Positions 1 through 6,502 of a DNA stretch of 14,032 nucleotides are shown here, in pieces. The notes under the pieces were generated by a model, which worked only from the letters and a program-made list of their open reading frames with translations, had not been told where the DNA came from and made no database searches. A program made the position numbers and the translations under genes. Numbering within the stretch: the stretch's first letter is position 1; every line of letters starts with the position of its first letter. Origin of the DNA: Solirubrobacteraceae bacterium (GTDB lineage: Bacteria; Actinomycetota; Thermoleophilia; Solirubrobacterales; Solirubrobacteraceae); NCBI GenBank assembly GCA_030149625.1, contig JASLHP010000194.1, forward strand, positions 1 through 14,032. Reading direction: 5' to 3'.

Positions 1-60
1 GTCTCGAGTGGGTGGAAGCTCGCTCGGGACTCGGTCGAGAGCGGGTTCACCAGTGTCTCG

Positions 61-66
61 TATAGT
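61..66 (+). promoter_or_regulatory. Putative -10 element of a leaderless promoter for the FkbM-like gene
   Basis: The hexamer TATAGT (five of six matches to TATAAT) lies six bases before the ATG at 73, so a transcript starting at the usual distance would begin on or next to the start codon. No Shine-Dalgarno sequence precedes that ATG, which agrees with leaderless translation, common in actinobacteria. I see no good -35 box. The frame of the downstream gene stays open back to base 1, so the hexamer could instead lie inside a longer coding region. Confidence 0.4.
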
Positions 67-72
67 GAAACC

Positions 73-960
73 ATGTCGCTCGGAAAGAAACTGAGAGATG
101 GCGTACGGATCAGCATCGACACTGCGATCGAGCTCGTCATCGCCCGCCACCGCAGCACACCGCGGGTTTATTATCTCGCCGCCGCTGAGCTACATCGGCG
201 TGCCGACGCGGAGCCCACGACGACGACACAGCGCGATCTGACGCCGTTCGAGCTGCGCGCCAGCTCTCAACACGGCGAGGATGGCGTGATGGTCGAGATC
301 CTGAGACGGATCGGCTGGCCGTCCGCTCCGTTCTTCGTCGAGTTTGGGATGGACTCAGGCGCGGAGGGCAACTGTGTCTTTCTCGCCGACGGGATGGGCT
401 GGCCGGGGCTCTTCATCGAGGCGAACGAGCGTCTGCACGAGCGACTCGCCGCCAAGTACAAGTGGAATTCGGGCGTCACCACATTGTGTGAGCTGGTGAC
501 GCCCGAGAACATCGAGGAGCTCTTCTCGCGAGCCGGTGTGCCGTCGACGCCCGATGTTCTCTCGATTGACATCGACGGGGGAGACTTCTGGGTATGGCAA
601 GCAGTCAGCTCATTCCGTCCGCGCGTGGTCGTGATCGAGTACAACTCGTCGATCGCCGTCGATGCCAAACTAGTGCAGAAACCGGACCTCCAGGGGGGCT
701 GGAGTGGAACTGATTACTTTGGCGCGTCGATCGAGGCCCTGTGCGCGCTCGGCGCCACCAAGGGATATCGGTTGGTGCACACGGACCTGGGCGGATTGAA
801 TGCCTTCTTCGTCCGCGACGACCTACCGGGCGATTGGCTTGACGTGGCTCGAGTGCCGCGCCGGGGGCCGAACTTCCTGCTGCGGGCGGTCGGACATCGC
901 AGGGACCGACGCAACCGCAGCTACGTCGATGTCACCGACATGCTCGGCATGACGAGCTAG
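73..960 (+). CDS. FkbM-like SAM-dependent methyltransferase-fold protein
   Basis: This 295-residue protein has the landmarks of the FkbM-type (Methyltransf_21-like) group. They are SQHGED at residues 65-70, a motif-I-like FVEFGMDSG at 88-96, IE at 115-116, DVLSIDIDGGDFWVW at 161-175, and a strand ending VVIEYN at 186-191. Members usually transfer methyl groups from S-adenosylmethionine to oxygen atoms of sugars or natural products; the substrate here cannot be read from sequence. The motif-I glycines are sparse (FGMDSG, not GxGxG), which is usual for this group but leaves catalysis unproven. No signal peptide or membrane segment is seen, so it is probably cytoplasmic. The start is the ATG at 73, chosen because a -10-like TATAGT sits just ahead. 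The same frame has no stop back to base 1, so a longer protein starting outside the window is possible. It stands alone, with the thioredoxin gene 146 bp downstream. A link to the polysaccharide locus 4 kb away is plausible but unproven. Confidence 0.7.
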   Translation: MSLGKKLRDGVRISIDTAIELVIARHRSTPRVYYLAAAELHRRADAEPTTTTQRDLTPFELRASSQHGEDGVMVEILRRIGWPSAPFFVEFGMDSGAEGNCVFLADGMGWPGLFIEANERLHERLAAKYKWNSGVTTLCELVTPENIEELFSRAGVPSTPDVLSIDIDGGDFWVWQAVSSFRPRVVVIEYNSSIAVDAKLVQKPDLQGGWSGTDYFGASIEALCALGATKGYRLVHTDLGGLNAFFVRDDLPGDWLDVARVPRRGPNFLLRAVGHRRDRRNRSYVDVTDMLGMTS

Positions 961-980
961 CCGCGCCCTCCGGGCCTGGC

Positions 981-1037
981 TCGGCACGGCGGACAGTCGC
1001 GCCTCGGCACGGCGGACAGTCGCGCCTCGGCACGGCG
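981..1037. repeat. 23-bp tandem direct repeat, about 2.5 copies
   Basis: Two identical 23-bp units occupy 981-1003 and 1004-1026, each beginning TCGGCACGGCGGACAG and ending TCGCGCC. A partial third unit (TCGGCACGGCG) follows at 1027-1037. The repeat fills most of the gap between the FkbM-like gene and the thioredoxin promoter. The copies are exact, so duplication is recent or the array is maintained. It has no spacers and is not CRISPR-like. It may be a dispersed intergenic repeat or a variable-number tandem repeat. Confidence 0.85.
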
Positions 1038-1040
1038 CGA
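1020..1040 (+). terminator. Hairpin at the end of the tandem repeat, possible terminator
   Basis: TCGCGCC (1020-1026) and GGCGCGA (1034-1040) are perfect inverted complements around a 7-base loop, giving a GC-rich 7-bp stem 60 bp after the FkbM-like stop codon. No T-tract follows (the next bases are C-rich), so it would be a non-canonical terminator, if it is one. The hairpin arises from the repeat unit's end meeting the truncated last copy. Confidence 0.3.
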
Positions 1041-1049
1041 CCCCCGCAC

Positions 1050-1079
1050 CTGATGCGGGCGTGCTTCAGTTTGTATAGT
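1050..1079 (+). promoter_or_regulatory. Putative thioredoxin promoter
   Basis: TATAGT at 1074-1079 is a good -10 match. CTGATG at 1050-1055, 18 bases upstream, is a weak -35. Transcription would begin near 1086, leaving a leader of about 20 bases that holds the ribosome binding site. The 9-base string GTATAGTGA here (1073-1081) is identical to that at 60-68 ahead of the FkbM-like gene. Confidence 0.4.
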
Positions 1080-1094
1080 GATGGGCAAGCGACC

Positions 1095-1100
1095 AAGGAG
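1095..1100 (+). promoter_or_regulatory. Ribosome binding site fixing the thioredoxin start
   Basis: AAGGAG, six bases before the ATG at 1107, is the clearest Shine-Dalgarno sequence in the window. It favours 1107 over the upstream in-frame ATG at 1053, which would add 18 residues unlike any thioredoxin and lies upstream of the proposed promoter. Confidence 0.8.
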
Positions 1101-1106
1101 ATCACG

Positions 1107-1439
1107 ATGGCAGGCACCCTCACACAGATCACAGACGACAACTTCGACGCCGAGGTGCTCGAGGCCGACGGACACGTGCTCGTCGATTTCTGGGCGCCGT
1201 GGTGCGGCCCGTGCCGCGTCGTTGCGCCCGTGCTAGAGGAGATCGCCTCCGAGCGGCCGGAGCTGCGGATCGTCAAGCTCGACATCGACGAGAACCCGCA
1301 GACCGCCGCCCGCTTCCAGGTTCTGTCGATCCCGACGATGATCCTGTTCAAGGCGGGTCAGCCGGTGAAGACGGTCGTCGGTGCGTACCCGAAGAAGAAG
1401 CTCGAGCAGGAGCTGGAGCCGGCGCTCACGGCTGCGTAG
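1107..1439 (+). CDS. trxA: Thioredoxin
   Basis: A 110-residue classical thioredoxin, the normal length for the family. It has the active-site WCGPC at residues 32-36, the buried Asp27 in VDFWAPW, the cis-proline in SIPT (Pro76), and the conserved Gly92 near the C-terminus. It is a cytoplasmic disulfide reductase, normally recharged by thioredoxin reductase with NADPH and serving ribonucleotide reductase, peroxiredoxins and other clients. There is no signal peptide. The start at 1107 is fixed by an AAGGAG ribosome binding site. The gene is monocistronic: its reductase is not next door. Its last 14 bases overlap the tail of the convergent isoleucyl-tRNA synthetase gene, so the two transcripts must be complementary at their 3' ends. 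The trxA symbol is by family; genomes often hold several thioredoxins. Confidence 0.95.
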   Translation: MAGTLTQITDDNFDAEVLEADGHVLVDFWAPWCGPCRVVAPVLEEIASERPELRIVKLDIDENPQTAARFQVLSIPTMILFKAGQPVKTVVGAYPKKKLEQELEPALTAA

Positions 1440-4400
1440 GCTGGAGCTTGGCGCGGCGCCCCGGATCGACGCGGCTCAGCGAGATGCTCATCGGCAGGCT
1501 GTCGACCTCGGTGTGCTCGGTGTAGGCCATCGCCGTGCTCGCGGCCGTGGCTCTGTCGCCGAGCTCGACCGCCAGCGCGAGCGTCTCGCCGGCGATGTAG
1601 TCCCCGTAGCTCGCCGCTGCGTCGATCAGCTCGGACGCGCCGCCGAGCGCGAGCTCGATGCGGTCCTCGATCTGTAGACCGGCGCTCTTGCGGGCGTTCT
1701 GGACCGCGTGAACGATCTCGCGAGCGCGGCCCTCGCGGCGCAGGTCCGCATCGATCGCGAGGTCGAGCGCGACCGCATGGGCCCCTTCGCGCTCGACGCT
1801 ATAGCCGTCGGGCGCGCGCATGCTCAGCAGCAGGTCCTCGGCGGTCAAGGTGTGCTCGCGCCCGGCCACCGAGATCCCGATCTGGCCGCCGTCGCGCAGC
1901 GTGGCCGCGACGTGCGCGGAGTCGAGCGCCGCGATCGCCTCGGCCGCCAGCGGCATGTCGCTGCCGAATCGCGGTCCCAGCTTGCGATAGTTGGCCTTGG
2001 CCTCGTAGCTGCCGAGCTCATCCGCGGCCGTCACGAAGCGCACCGAACGCACGTTGAGCTCCTCGCGAACCACGCCGGCGAGGCGCTCGATCGCAGCGCG
2101 CTCGCGTCCGTCGGCGACGACCACCGCCTCGCGCAGCGGCTGGCGGACCTTGATCTTGGCCTGTCCGCGTGCGCCCAGACCGAGGCGAACCGTCTCGCGT
2201 GCCACCGCCATCGCCTGCTCGAGCTCCTCGTCGCGTGCTCCCAGCTCGGCTGCGTCCGGGAAGTCGCACAGGTGCACGCTCTCGAGCTCGCCGTCGAGGT
2301 TGTCGTAGATCTCATCGGCTACGAACGGACAGAACGGCGCCAGCAGCTTCGCCACGGTGAGCAGGCACGTGCGCAGCGTCTGGAACGCCGCGGCCTCGCC
2401 GTCCCAGAATCGCCTGCGCGAGCGTCGCACGTACCAATTCGAAAGCTCGTCGAGGAGCTCCGCGATCGCCCGCCCCGCGCTCGTGGCGTCATAGGCGTCG
2501 AGGCGCTCGGCGACTAGCTCGGCTGTGGCGATCGTGCGCGACAGCGCCCAGCGGTCGAGATCCGCGTCTGGGCCGGCCGCCGCCTGCGCGTCGGCGGATC
2601 CCGTGTCAGGCGCCGCGGACGCGCCCAACTGCTCGGCGGACGCGAGCGCGTAGAGGCAGTAGAAGTAGTACGTAGACCACAGTTGCTTGAGGAACAGCCG
2701 TACGCCCTCGCCGATCGTCTCGGCGGAGAAGCGGTAGCCGTCCCACGGTTGCTTGGACGTGAAGAAGTACCAGCGCAACGCGTCTGCGCCATAGCTGTCG
2801 AGAATGTGCCATGGCTCGACCGCGTTGCCTTTCGACTTCGACATCTTCTGGCCGTCCTCGTCGAGGATCAGCCCCAAGCAGACGACGTTGCGATACGGCG
2901 CTTGTCGCTCCAAGAGCGTCGCGACGGCGAGCAGCGAGTAGAACCAGCCGCGCGTCTGGTCCTGGGCCTCGCAGATGAAGTCCGCCGGGAAGGACGACTC
3001 GAACGTGTCCGTGTGCTCGAACGGGAAGTGGTGCTGGGCGAACGGCATCGCGCCCGAGTCGAACCACACGTCGATCACCTCCGGCACGCGTCTCATGGGC
3101 TCGCCGCACGAGCGCGACTCGCCGGAGCCCGCCCCCCCAAGGCCCGGTGTCCTCCGTGATCGCGCCGATGTGGCGCTCGGATCGCCGTCCGCGGCATGCG
3201 GGCACGGGAAGGACAGCTCGTCGACGTAGGGGCGGTGATGGTCAGCCAGCGTCGTGCCCGAGCGCTCCGCCAGCTCCGCAAAGGAGTCGACCACGTGCAC
3301 GTGCCCAGCCGGGCAGCGCCACACGGGCAATGGCGTGCCCCAGTAGCGCTCGCGCGAGAGCGCCCAGTCGACGTTGTTCTGCAGCCAGTCGCCGAAGCGC
3401 CCATGCTTGACGTGCGGCGGATGCCAGCTGACCGTCTCGTTGGCCGCCAGCAGCTCGTCGCGCAGCTTCGACGTCGCGATGTACCAGGACGGTTTGGCGT
3501 AGTAGAGGAGCGGCGTGCCGCAGCGCCAGCAGTGCGGGTAGGAGTGCTCGTAGTCCTGCACGCGCAGCAGCAGGCCGCGCTCGCGCAAGTCCTCGATCAG
3601 CTCGGCCGTGAGCGCCGCATCCTTGACGAAGCGACCCTCGTAGCTCTCGCCGGTGCGGCTGCGCGGGCGCGCGTCGTAGCTGCCGTCCGGCTTCACCGGG
3701 TTGTACAGCGTCTCCGCGCGCGTCGGATCGAAGGGCACGAGCGGCGAGGCCGCGGCCACGCGGTAGTCGTCCTCGCCGAACGCCGGCGCCAGGTGCACGA
3801 TGCCAGTGCCGTCCTCGGTCGTCACGAACTCGTCCGTCAGGATCGGCAGGGGGCCCGGCGCGCGGTCGCTCGCCGCGAAGATCGGTCCCTCGTAGGAGCC
3901 GTAGCGCTCGACCAGCTCCAAGCCCGTGAAGCGATCTTGCACCCGCGCGTCTTCGCCGAGCACCGCCGCGAGGCGCGCCTCGGCAACGAGGAGATACTCG
4001 TCATCTACGCGCGCCTTCACATACGTGGCCGTCGGCGAGACCGCCACCGCCACGTTTCCCGGCAGCGTCCACGGCGTCGTCGTCCACACCAGCAGTCGCT
4101 CCTCGCCGCCGCGCACCGGCAGCTTCAGGAACACGCTCGGGTCGACCACGTCTCGATAGCCGAGCGCGACCTCGTGTGAGGACAGCGTCGTCTCACAGCG
4201 CGGACAGTACGGCGAGACCTTGCGGCCCTCGTACAGCAGGCCGCGCGCATCGATCTGCGCCAGCGCCCACCACACCGACTCGATGTAGGTCTCGTCCAGC
4301 GTGCGGTACGCGTGCTCGAGATCGATCCAGAAGCCGATTCGCTCGGTCAGCCGATTCCACTCCTCCAGGAACGTGAACACCGACTCGCGACACTTCGCGT

Positions 4401-4779
4401 TGAACCGCGCGATCCCGTACTCCTCGATCTCGGCCTTGTGGCGGATGCCGAGCTCCTGTTCGACGGCGATCTCCACCGGCAGGCCGTGGCAGTCCCAGCC
4501 GCCCTTGCGCTCCACGCGATAGCCGCGCATCGTCTGAAAGCGCGGGTAGATGTCCTTGAACACGCGGGAGAGCACGTGGTGTGAGCCCGGCGGGCCATTC
4601 GCGGTCGGCGGGCCCTCGTAGAAGACCCACTGCTCGGCGCCCTCGCGCCGGCGCAGCGACTCGGCGAACACGTCGCGCTCGCGCCAGCGCTCGAGCACGT
4701 CGAGCTCGAGCTCGGGCAGCTGTTGCTGTGGGTTGACGGCGCGAGCGGGAAGCAGCGGGTGTCGGGTGGAAGCCGTCAC
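1426..4779 (-). CDS. ileS: Isoleucyl-tRNA synthetase, type 2 (IleRS2), with altered HIGH motif
   Basis: This 1117-residue class I synthetase attaches isoleucine to tRNA-Ile in the cytoplasm. Visible parts, in order: FYEGPPTANG at 53-62; the signature motif region with GSHH at 65-68; GWDCHGLPVE at 94-103; a CPRC knuckle at 192-195; the CP1 editing domain with WTTTPWTLPGN at 232-242 and GTGIVHLAPAFGEDD at 324-338; a WRC knuckle partner at 418-420; DVWFDSG at 570-576; KMSKS at 645-649; then the anticodon-binding region and C-terminal domain. Sequence style (ESVWW, PYCPRC, LSSHEVALGY) places it in the eukaryote-like type 2 group, which is naturally tolerant of mupirocin. Two oddities: the catalytic HxGH appears as GxHH, and an insert of about 30 residues at 528-557 splits a cysteine pair (C526, C558). 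The start is GTG at 4779; the frame closes at a TAG five codons upstream, and the nearby ATG at 4790 is out of frame. No strong Shine-Dalgarno is seen. The 3' end overlaps the thioredoxin gene by 14 bp. Confidence 0.96.
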   Translation of the reverse strand: MTASTRHPLLPARAVNPQQQLPELELDVLERWRERDVFAESLRRREGAEQWVFYEGPPTANGPPGSHHVLSRVFKDIYPRFQTMRGYRVERKGGWDCHGLPVEIAVEQELGIRHKAEIEEYGIARFNAKCRESVFTFLEEWNRLTERIGFWIDLEHAYRTLDETYIESVWWALAQIDARGLLYEGRKVSPYCPRCETTLSSHEVALGYRDVVDPSVFLKLPVRGGEERLLVWTTTPWTLPGNVAVAVSPTATYVKARVDDEYLLVAEARLAAVLGEDARVQDRFTGLELVERYGSYEGPIFAASDRAPGPLPILTDEFVTTEDGTGIVHLAPAFGEDDYRVAAASPLVPFDPTRAETLYNPVKPDGSYDARPRSRTGESYEGRFVKDAALTAELIEDLRERGLLLRVQDYEHSYPHCWRCGTPLLYYAKPSWYIATSKLRDELLAANETVSWHPPHVKHGRFGDWLQNNVDWALSRERYWGTPLPVWRCPAGHVHVVDSFAELAERSGTTLADHHRPYVDELSFPCPHAADGDPSATSARSRRTPGLGGAGSGESRSCGEPMRRVPEVIDVWFDSGAMPFAQHHFPFEHTDTFESSFPADFICEAQDQTRGWFYSLLAVATLLERQAPYRNVVCLGLILDEDGQKMSKSKGNAVEPWHILDSYGADALRWYFFTSKQPWDGYRFSAETIGEGVRLFLKQLWSTYYFYCLYALASAEQLGASAAPDTGSADAQAAAGPDADLDRWALSRTIATAELVAERLDAYDATSAGRAIAELLDELSNWYVRRSRRRFWDGEAAAFQTLRTCLLTVAKLLAPFCPFVADEIYDNLDGELESVHLCDFPDAAELGARDEELEQAMAVARETVRLGLGARGQAKIKVRQPLREAVVVADGRERAAIERLAGVVREELNVRSVRFVTAADELGSYEAKANYRKLGPRFGSDMPLAAEAIAALDSAHVAATLRDGGQIGISVAGREHTLTAEDLLLSMRAPDGYSVEREGAHAVALDLAIDADLRREGRAREIVHAVQNARKSAGLQIEDRIELALGGASELIDAAASYGDYIAGETLALAVELGDRATAASTAMAYTEHTEVDSLPMSISLSRVDPGRRAKLQPTQP

Positions 4780-4788
4780 GGGGCGCTC

Positions 4789-4794
4789 ATTCTA
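4789..4794 (-). promoter_or_regulatory. Putative -10 element of ileS, near-leaderless
   Basis: On the minus strand TAGAAT (five of six matches to TATAAT) ends nine bases before the GTG start at 4779, so transcription would begin at or within a few bases of the start codon. There is no room for an independent ribosome binding site, nor for a leader riboswitch from this promoter. I find no convincing -35 box at 16-18 bases. It reads TAGAATGA, close to the TATAGTGA ahead of the FkbM-like and thioredoxin genes. Confidence 0.4.
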
Positions 4795-5149
4795 GGTGCG
4801 CGCGACCGTCGTGAGCCCGTCCCCCACGCTGACGTGAGCGCCCATGCGGGGCGCGATGACCGCTGGCAGACGGGCACCGCCACCGGCGCCATCGGAGACA
4901 TTGGCGGAGAACTGACGAGCCGCTAACGCCCGCGAGGGTGCCCGACGATCGCGAGATTAGTTGGCCTGGGCATGAGCGGCGGTTCTCGGGGCCAGACCGG
5001 CTGCGTCCGGATGTTGCACAGGTGTCGGTCTGATGGAACTATGCGCCGGTGCTTGGATTGCGATTACACGCTCTGCTCCGCCCCCGCGCGAGCCGGCACG
5101 AGCTCGCCCCTGTTCGACCCGTTCACCGGGCGCGATCGACGCTGTGAGC
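4795..5149. other. Divergent intergenic region between ileS and the flippase gene
   Basis: This stretch of about 355 bp separates two divergent genes and should hold the start of the plus-strand polysaccharide operon. I see no coding sequence with family features. An imperfect inverted repeat, ACGCT(4826-4830)-6 bases-AGCGC(4837-4841), lies just upstream of the ileS promoter and could be an operator or chance. A weak plus-strand promoter candidate has TTGCAC at 5014-5019 and AACTAT at 5037-5042 with a 17-base spacer; only three of six -10 bases match. No T-box consensus is recognisable on the ileS side. Confidence 0.5.
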
Positions 5150-6502
5150 ATGAGTCAGATCGCTGTCACGGACGCGACGCTCGCAACTGGCCCGACGGCG
5201 CGTGTCACTGCACGGCTGGGGCGGGCGACAACGGTCATGGTCGGGCTGACGCTGCTGGCGAGCGTCACCAACTACGCGTCCAACATCATCTTCAGCCGCC
5301 TGCTCTCGCCGGCGTCGTATGGCGACCTCACGGCCCTGATCGCGTTCAGCGTGATCGCCGCCGTTCCCACCGGAGCGGCGCAGACTGTCGTCGCCGAGCG
5401 GATCGCGGTGTTGCTCGCAGAGGGCGAGCACGAGCGCGTCCGCTATCTGATTCGCCACGCGGTCGCGCACATCGGCATGCTCGCGCTGATCGTCGGCTTC
5501 GTGTACGCGCTGTGCATACCGCTGCTCGAGCAGGTTCTCGACCTGCAGACGGTCGGTCCGGCGATCGCGCTCGCGCCGCTGCTGGTGATGTCGTTTCTGA
5601 TGCCCGTCTGCTTTGGCGTGTTGCAGGGAATGGAGCGATTCGTCGCCCTCGGGGCGGTGATGCTCGTCGTCGCGCTGTCACGCATCGTCATCGGTGTGCC
5701 ATGGGCGCTCGCCGGCGGCGGCGCCGGGGGCCCGCTGTTCGGGCAGGCACTCGGCTGTCTGGCGGTGCTCGGCGCGATCGCCTACCTCTCACGCCACCAC
5801 CTGCTGCGCGGTGGCACCGGTGCGGCCAGGGCCGGACTACGCAGGGTCCCAGACCGGCGTACGCTCGCCGCCGGCGGCGTGTTCATCGGCTTCGCGCTGA
5901 TCTCCAACCTCGACGTGCTGCTCGCCAAGCTGCTGCTCACAGCACGCGCCGCGGGCGAATACGCAGCCCTTGTCACGGTCGAGAAGATCGTGATCTTCCT
6001 GCCGGGCGCGGTGGCCGTGGTGATGGTTCCCAGCGCCGCCAAGGCGATGCACCTGGAGGGCTCGGCGCGGCGCGTGCTGCGGGTTGCGGCGCTTCTCGTC
6101 GCCATCACGACGCTGCTCGTGGCTGTGCCCGCGGCGCTCTCGCCGCACCTCGTCCTGCGGCTGATGTTCGGTGTCAAGTATGAGCACGCCGCGGCCGGCG
6201 TGCTGCCGATCGTCTGTGCCGGCACGTGCCTGGCGCTGCTGTACCTGCTGGTCGTCTACACCGTCGCGATCGAGGACCGTCGTCTGGTCTGGCTGTTCGC
6301 CGGCGGCGTGACGCTGCAGGTCAGCTCGATCGCCGCCCTGCACTCGTCGCCGACGCAGATCGCGACGGTCCAGGCCTGCGTGATCGCGCTGCTGCTGATC
6401 GTCAACGAGTGCATCTTTCACCCGATCGTGCGCGGCGTCGCCGCTCGTCGCACGCAACCGTCGGCGGCACCCGACGGTTGTGTGATGAGTGTCGGAAAAT
6501 GA
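5150..6502 (+). CDS. Polysaccharide flippase, Wzx/MurJ-like (MOP superfamily)
   Basis: A 450-residue, strongly hydrophobic protein with about 12 predicted membrane segments (the first near residues 28-46, the last near 405-425), the usual size for Wzx-type lipid-linked oligosaccharide flippases. Family-like features are the N-terminal NYASNIIFSRLLSPASYGDL (41-60) and the mid-protein ISNLDVLLAKLLLTARAAGEY (251-271), matching the common pattern of an aspartate in a membrane helix followed by 'AGxYA'. It would move undecaprenyl-linked glycan from the inner to the outer face of the cytoplasmic membrane. The start is ATG at 5150; an in-frame GTG at 5144 is an alternative, and neither has a clear Shine-Dalgarno. 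Upstream in-frame sequence to 5033 is Pro/Arg-rich and not family-like. It is the first gene of a four-gene operon and its TGA overlaps the next start as ATGA (6499-6502). No symbol is given because MOP flippases cannot be split into Wzx, MurJ or exporter types by eye. Confidence 0.88.
   Translation: MSQIAVTDATLATGPTARVTARLGRATTVMVGLTLLASVTNYASNIIFSRLLSPASYGDLTALIAFSVIAAVPTGAAQTVVAERIAVLLAEGEHERVRYLIRHAVAHIGMLALIVGFVYALCIPLLEQVLDLQTVGPAIALAPLLVMSFLMPVCFGVLQGMERFVALGAVMLVVALSRIVIGVPWALAGGGAGGPLFGQALGCLAVLGAIAYLSRHHLLRGGTGAARAGLRRVPDRRTLAAGGVFIGFALISNLDVLLAKLLLTARAAGEYAALVTVEKIVIFLPGAVAVVMVPSAAKAMHLEGSARRVLRVAALLVAITTLLVAVPAALSPHLVLRLMFGVKYEHAAAGVLPIVCAGTCLALLYLLVVYTVAIEDRRLVWLFAGGVTLQVSSIAALHSSPTQIATVQACVIALLLIVNECIFHPIVRGVAARRTQPSAAPDGCVMSVGK

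Noticed and set aside
981..1037. CRISPR-like array
   Set aside because: The units are directly adjacent with no spacers between them, and no cas genes are present.
1053..1106. Upstream ATG extending thioredoxin by 18 residues
   Set aside because: It precedes the likely promoter, whereas ATG 1107 has a strong AAGGAG site and gives the normal thioredoxin length.
3196..4179. 327-codon frame antisense to ileS
   Set aside because: The composition is that of a shadow frame (Arg, Val, Ala, His) and it lies inside the strongly recognisable synthetase.
4780..4980. T-box riboswitch upstream of ileS, common in actinobacterial ileS genes
   Set aside because: The minus strand has only a loose GGTGGCGGTGCC string, without the T-box consensus or a recognisable specifier stem, and the best -10 lies only nine bases before the start codon.
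4972..6183. Long plus-strand frame overlapping the flippase gene
   Set aside because: Its translation is Arg/Ala/Gly-rich with no membrane segments or motifs, while the other frame gives a clear 12-helix flippase. It is a high-GC shadow.
6226..6498. Longer N-terminus for the GT2 gene
   Set aside because: The extension overlaps the flippase gene in another frame and has no GT2 features; the fold starts right after ATG 6499.
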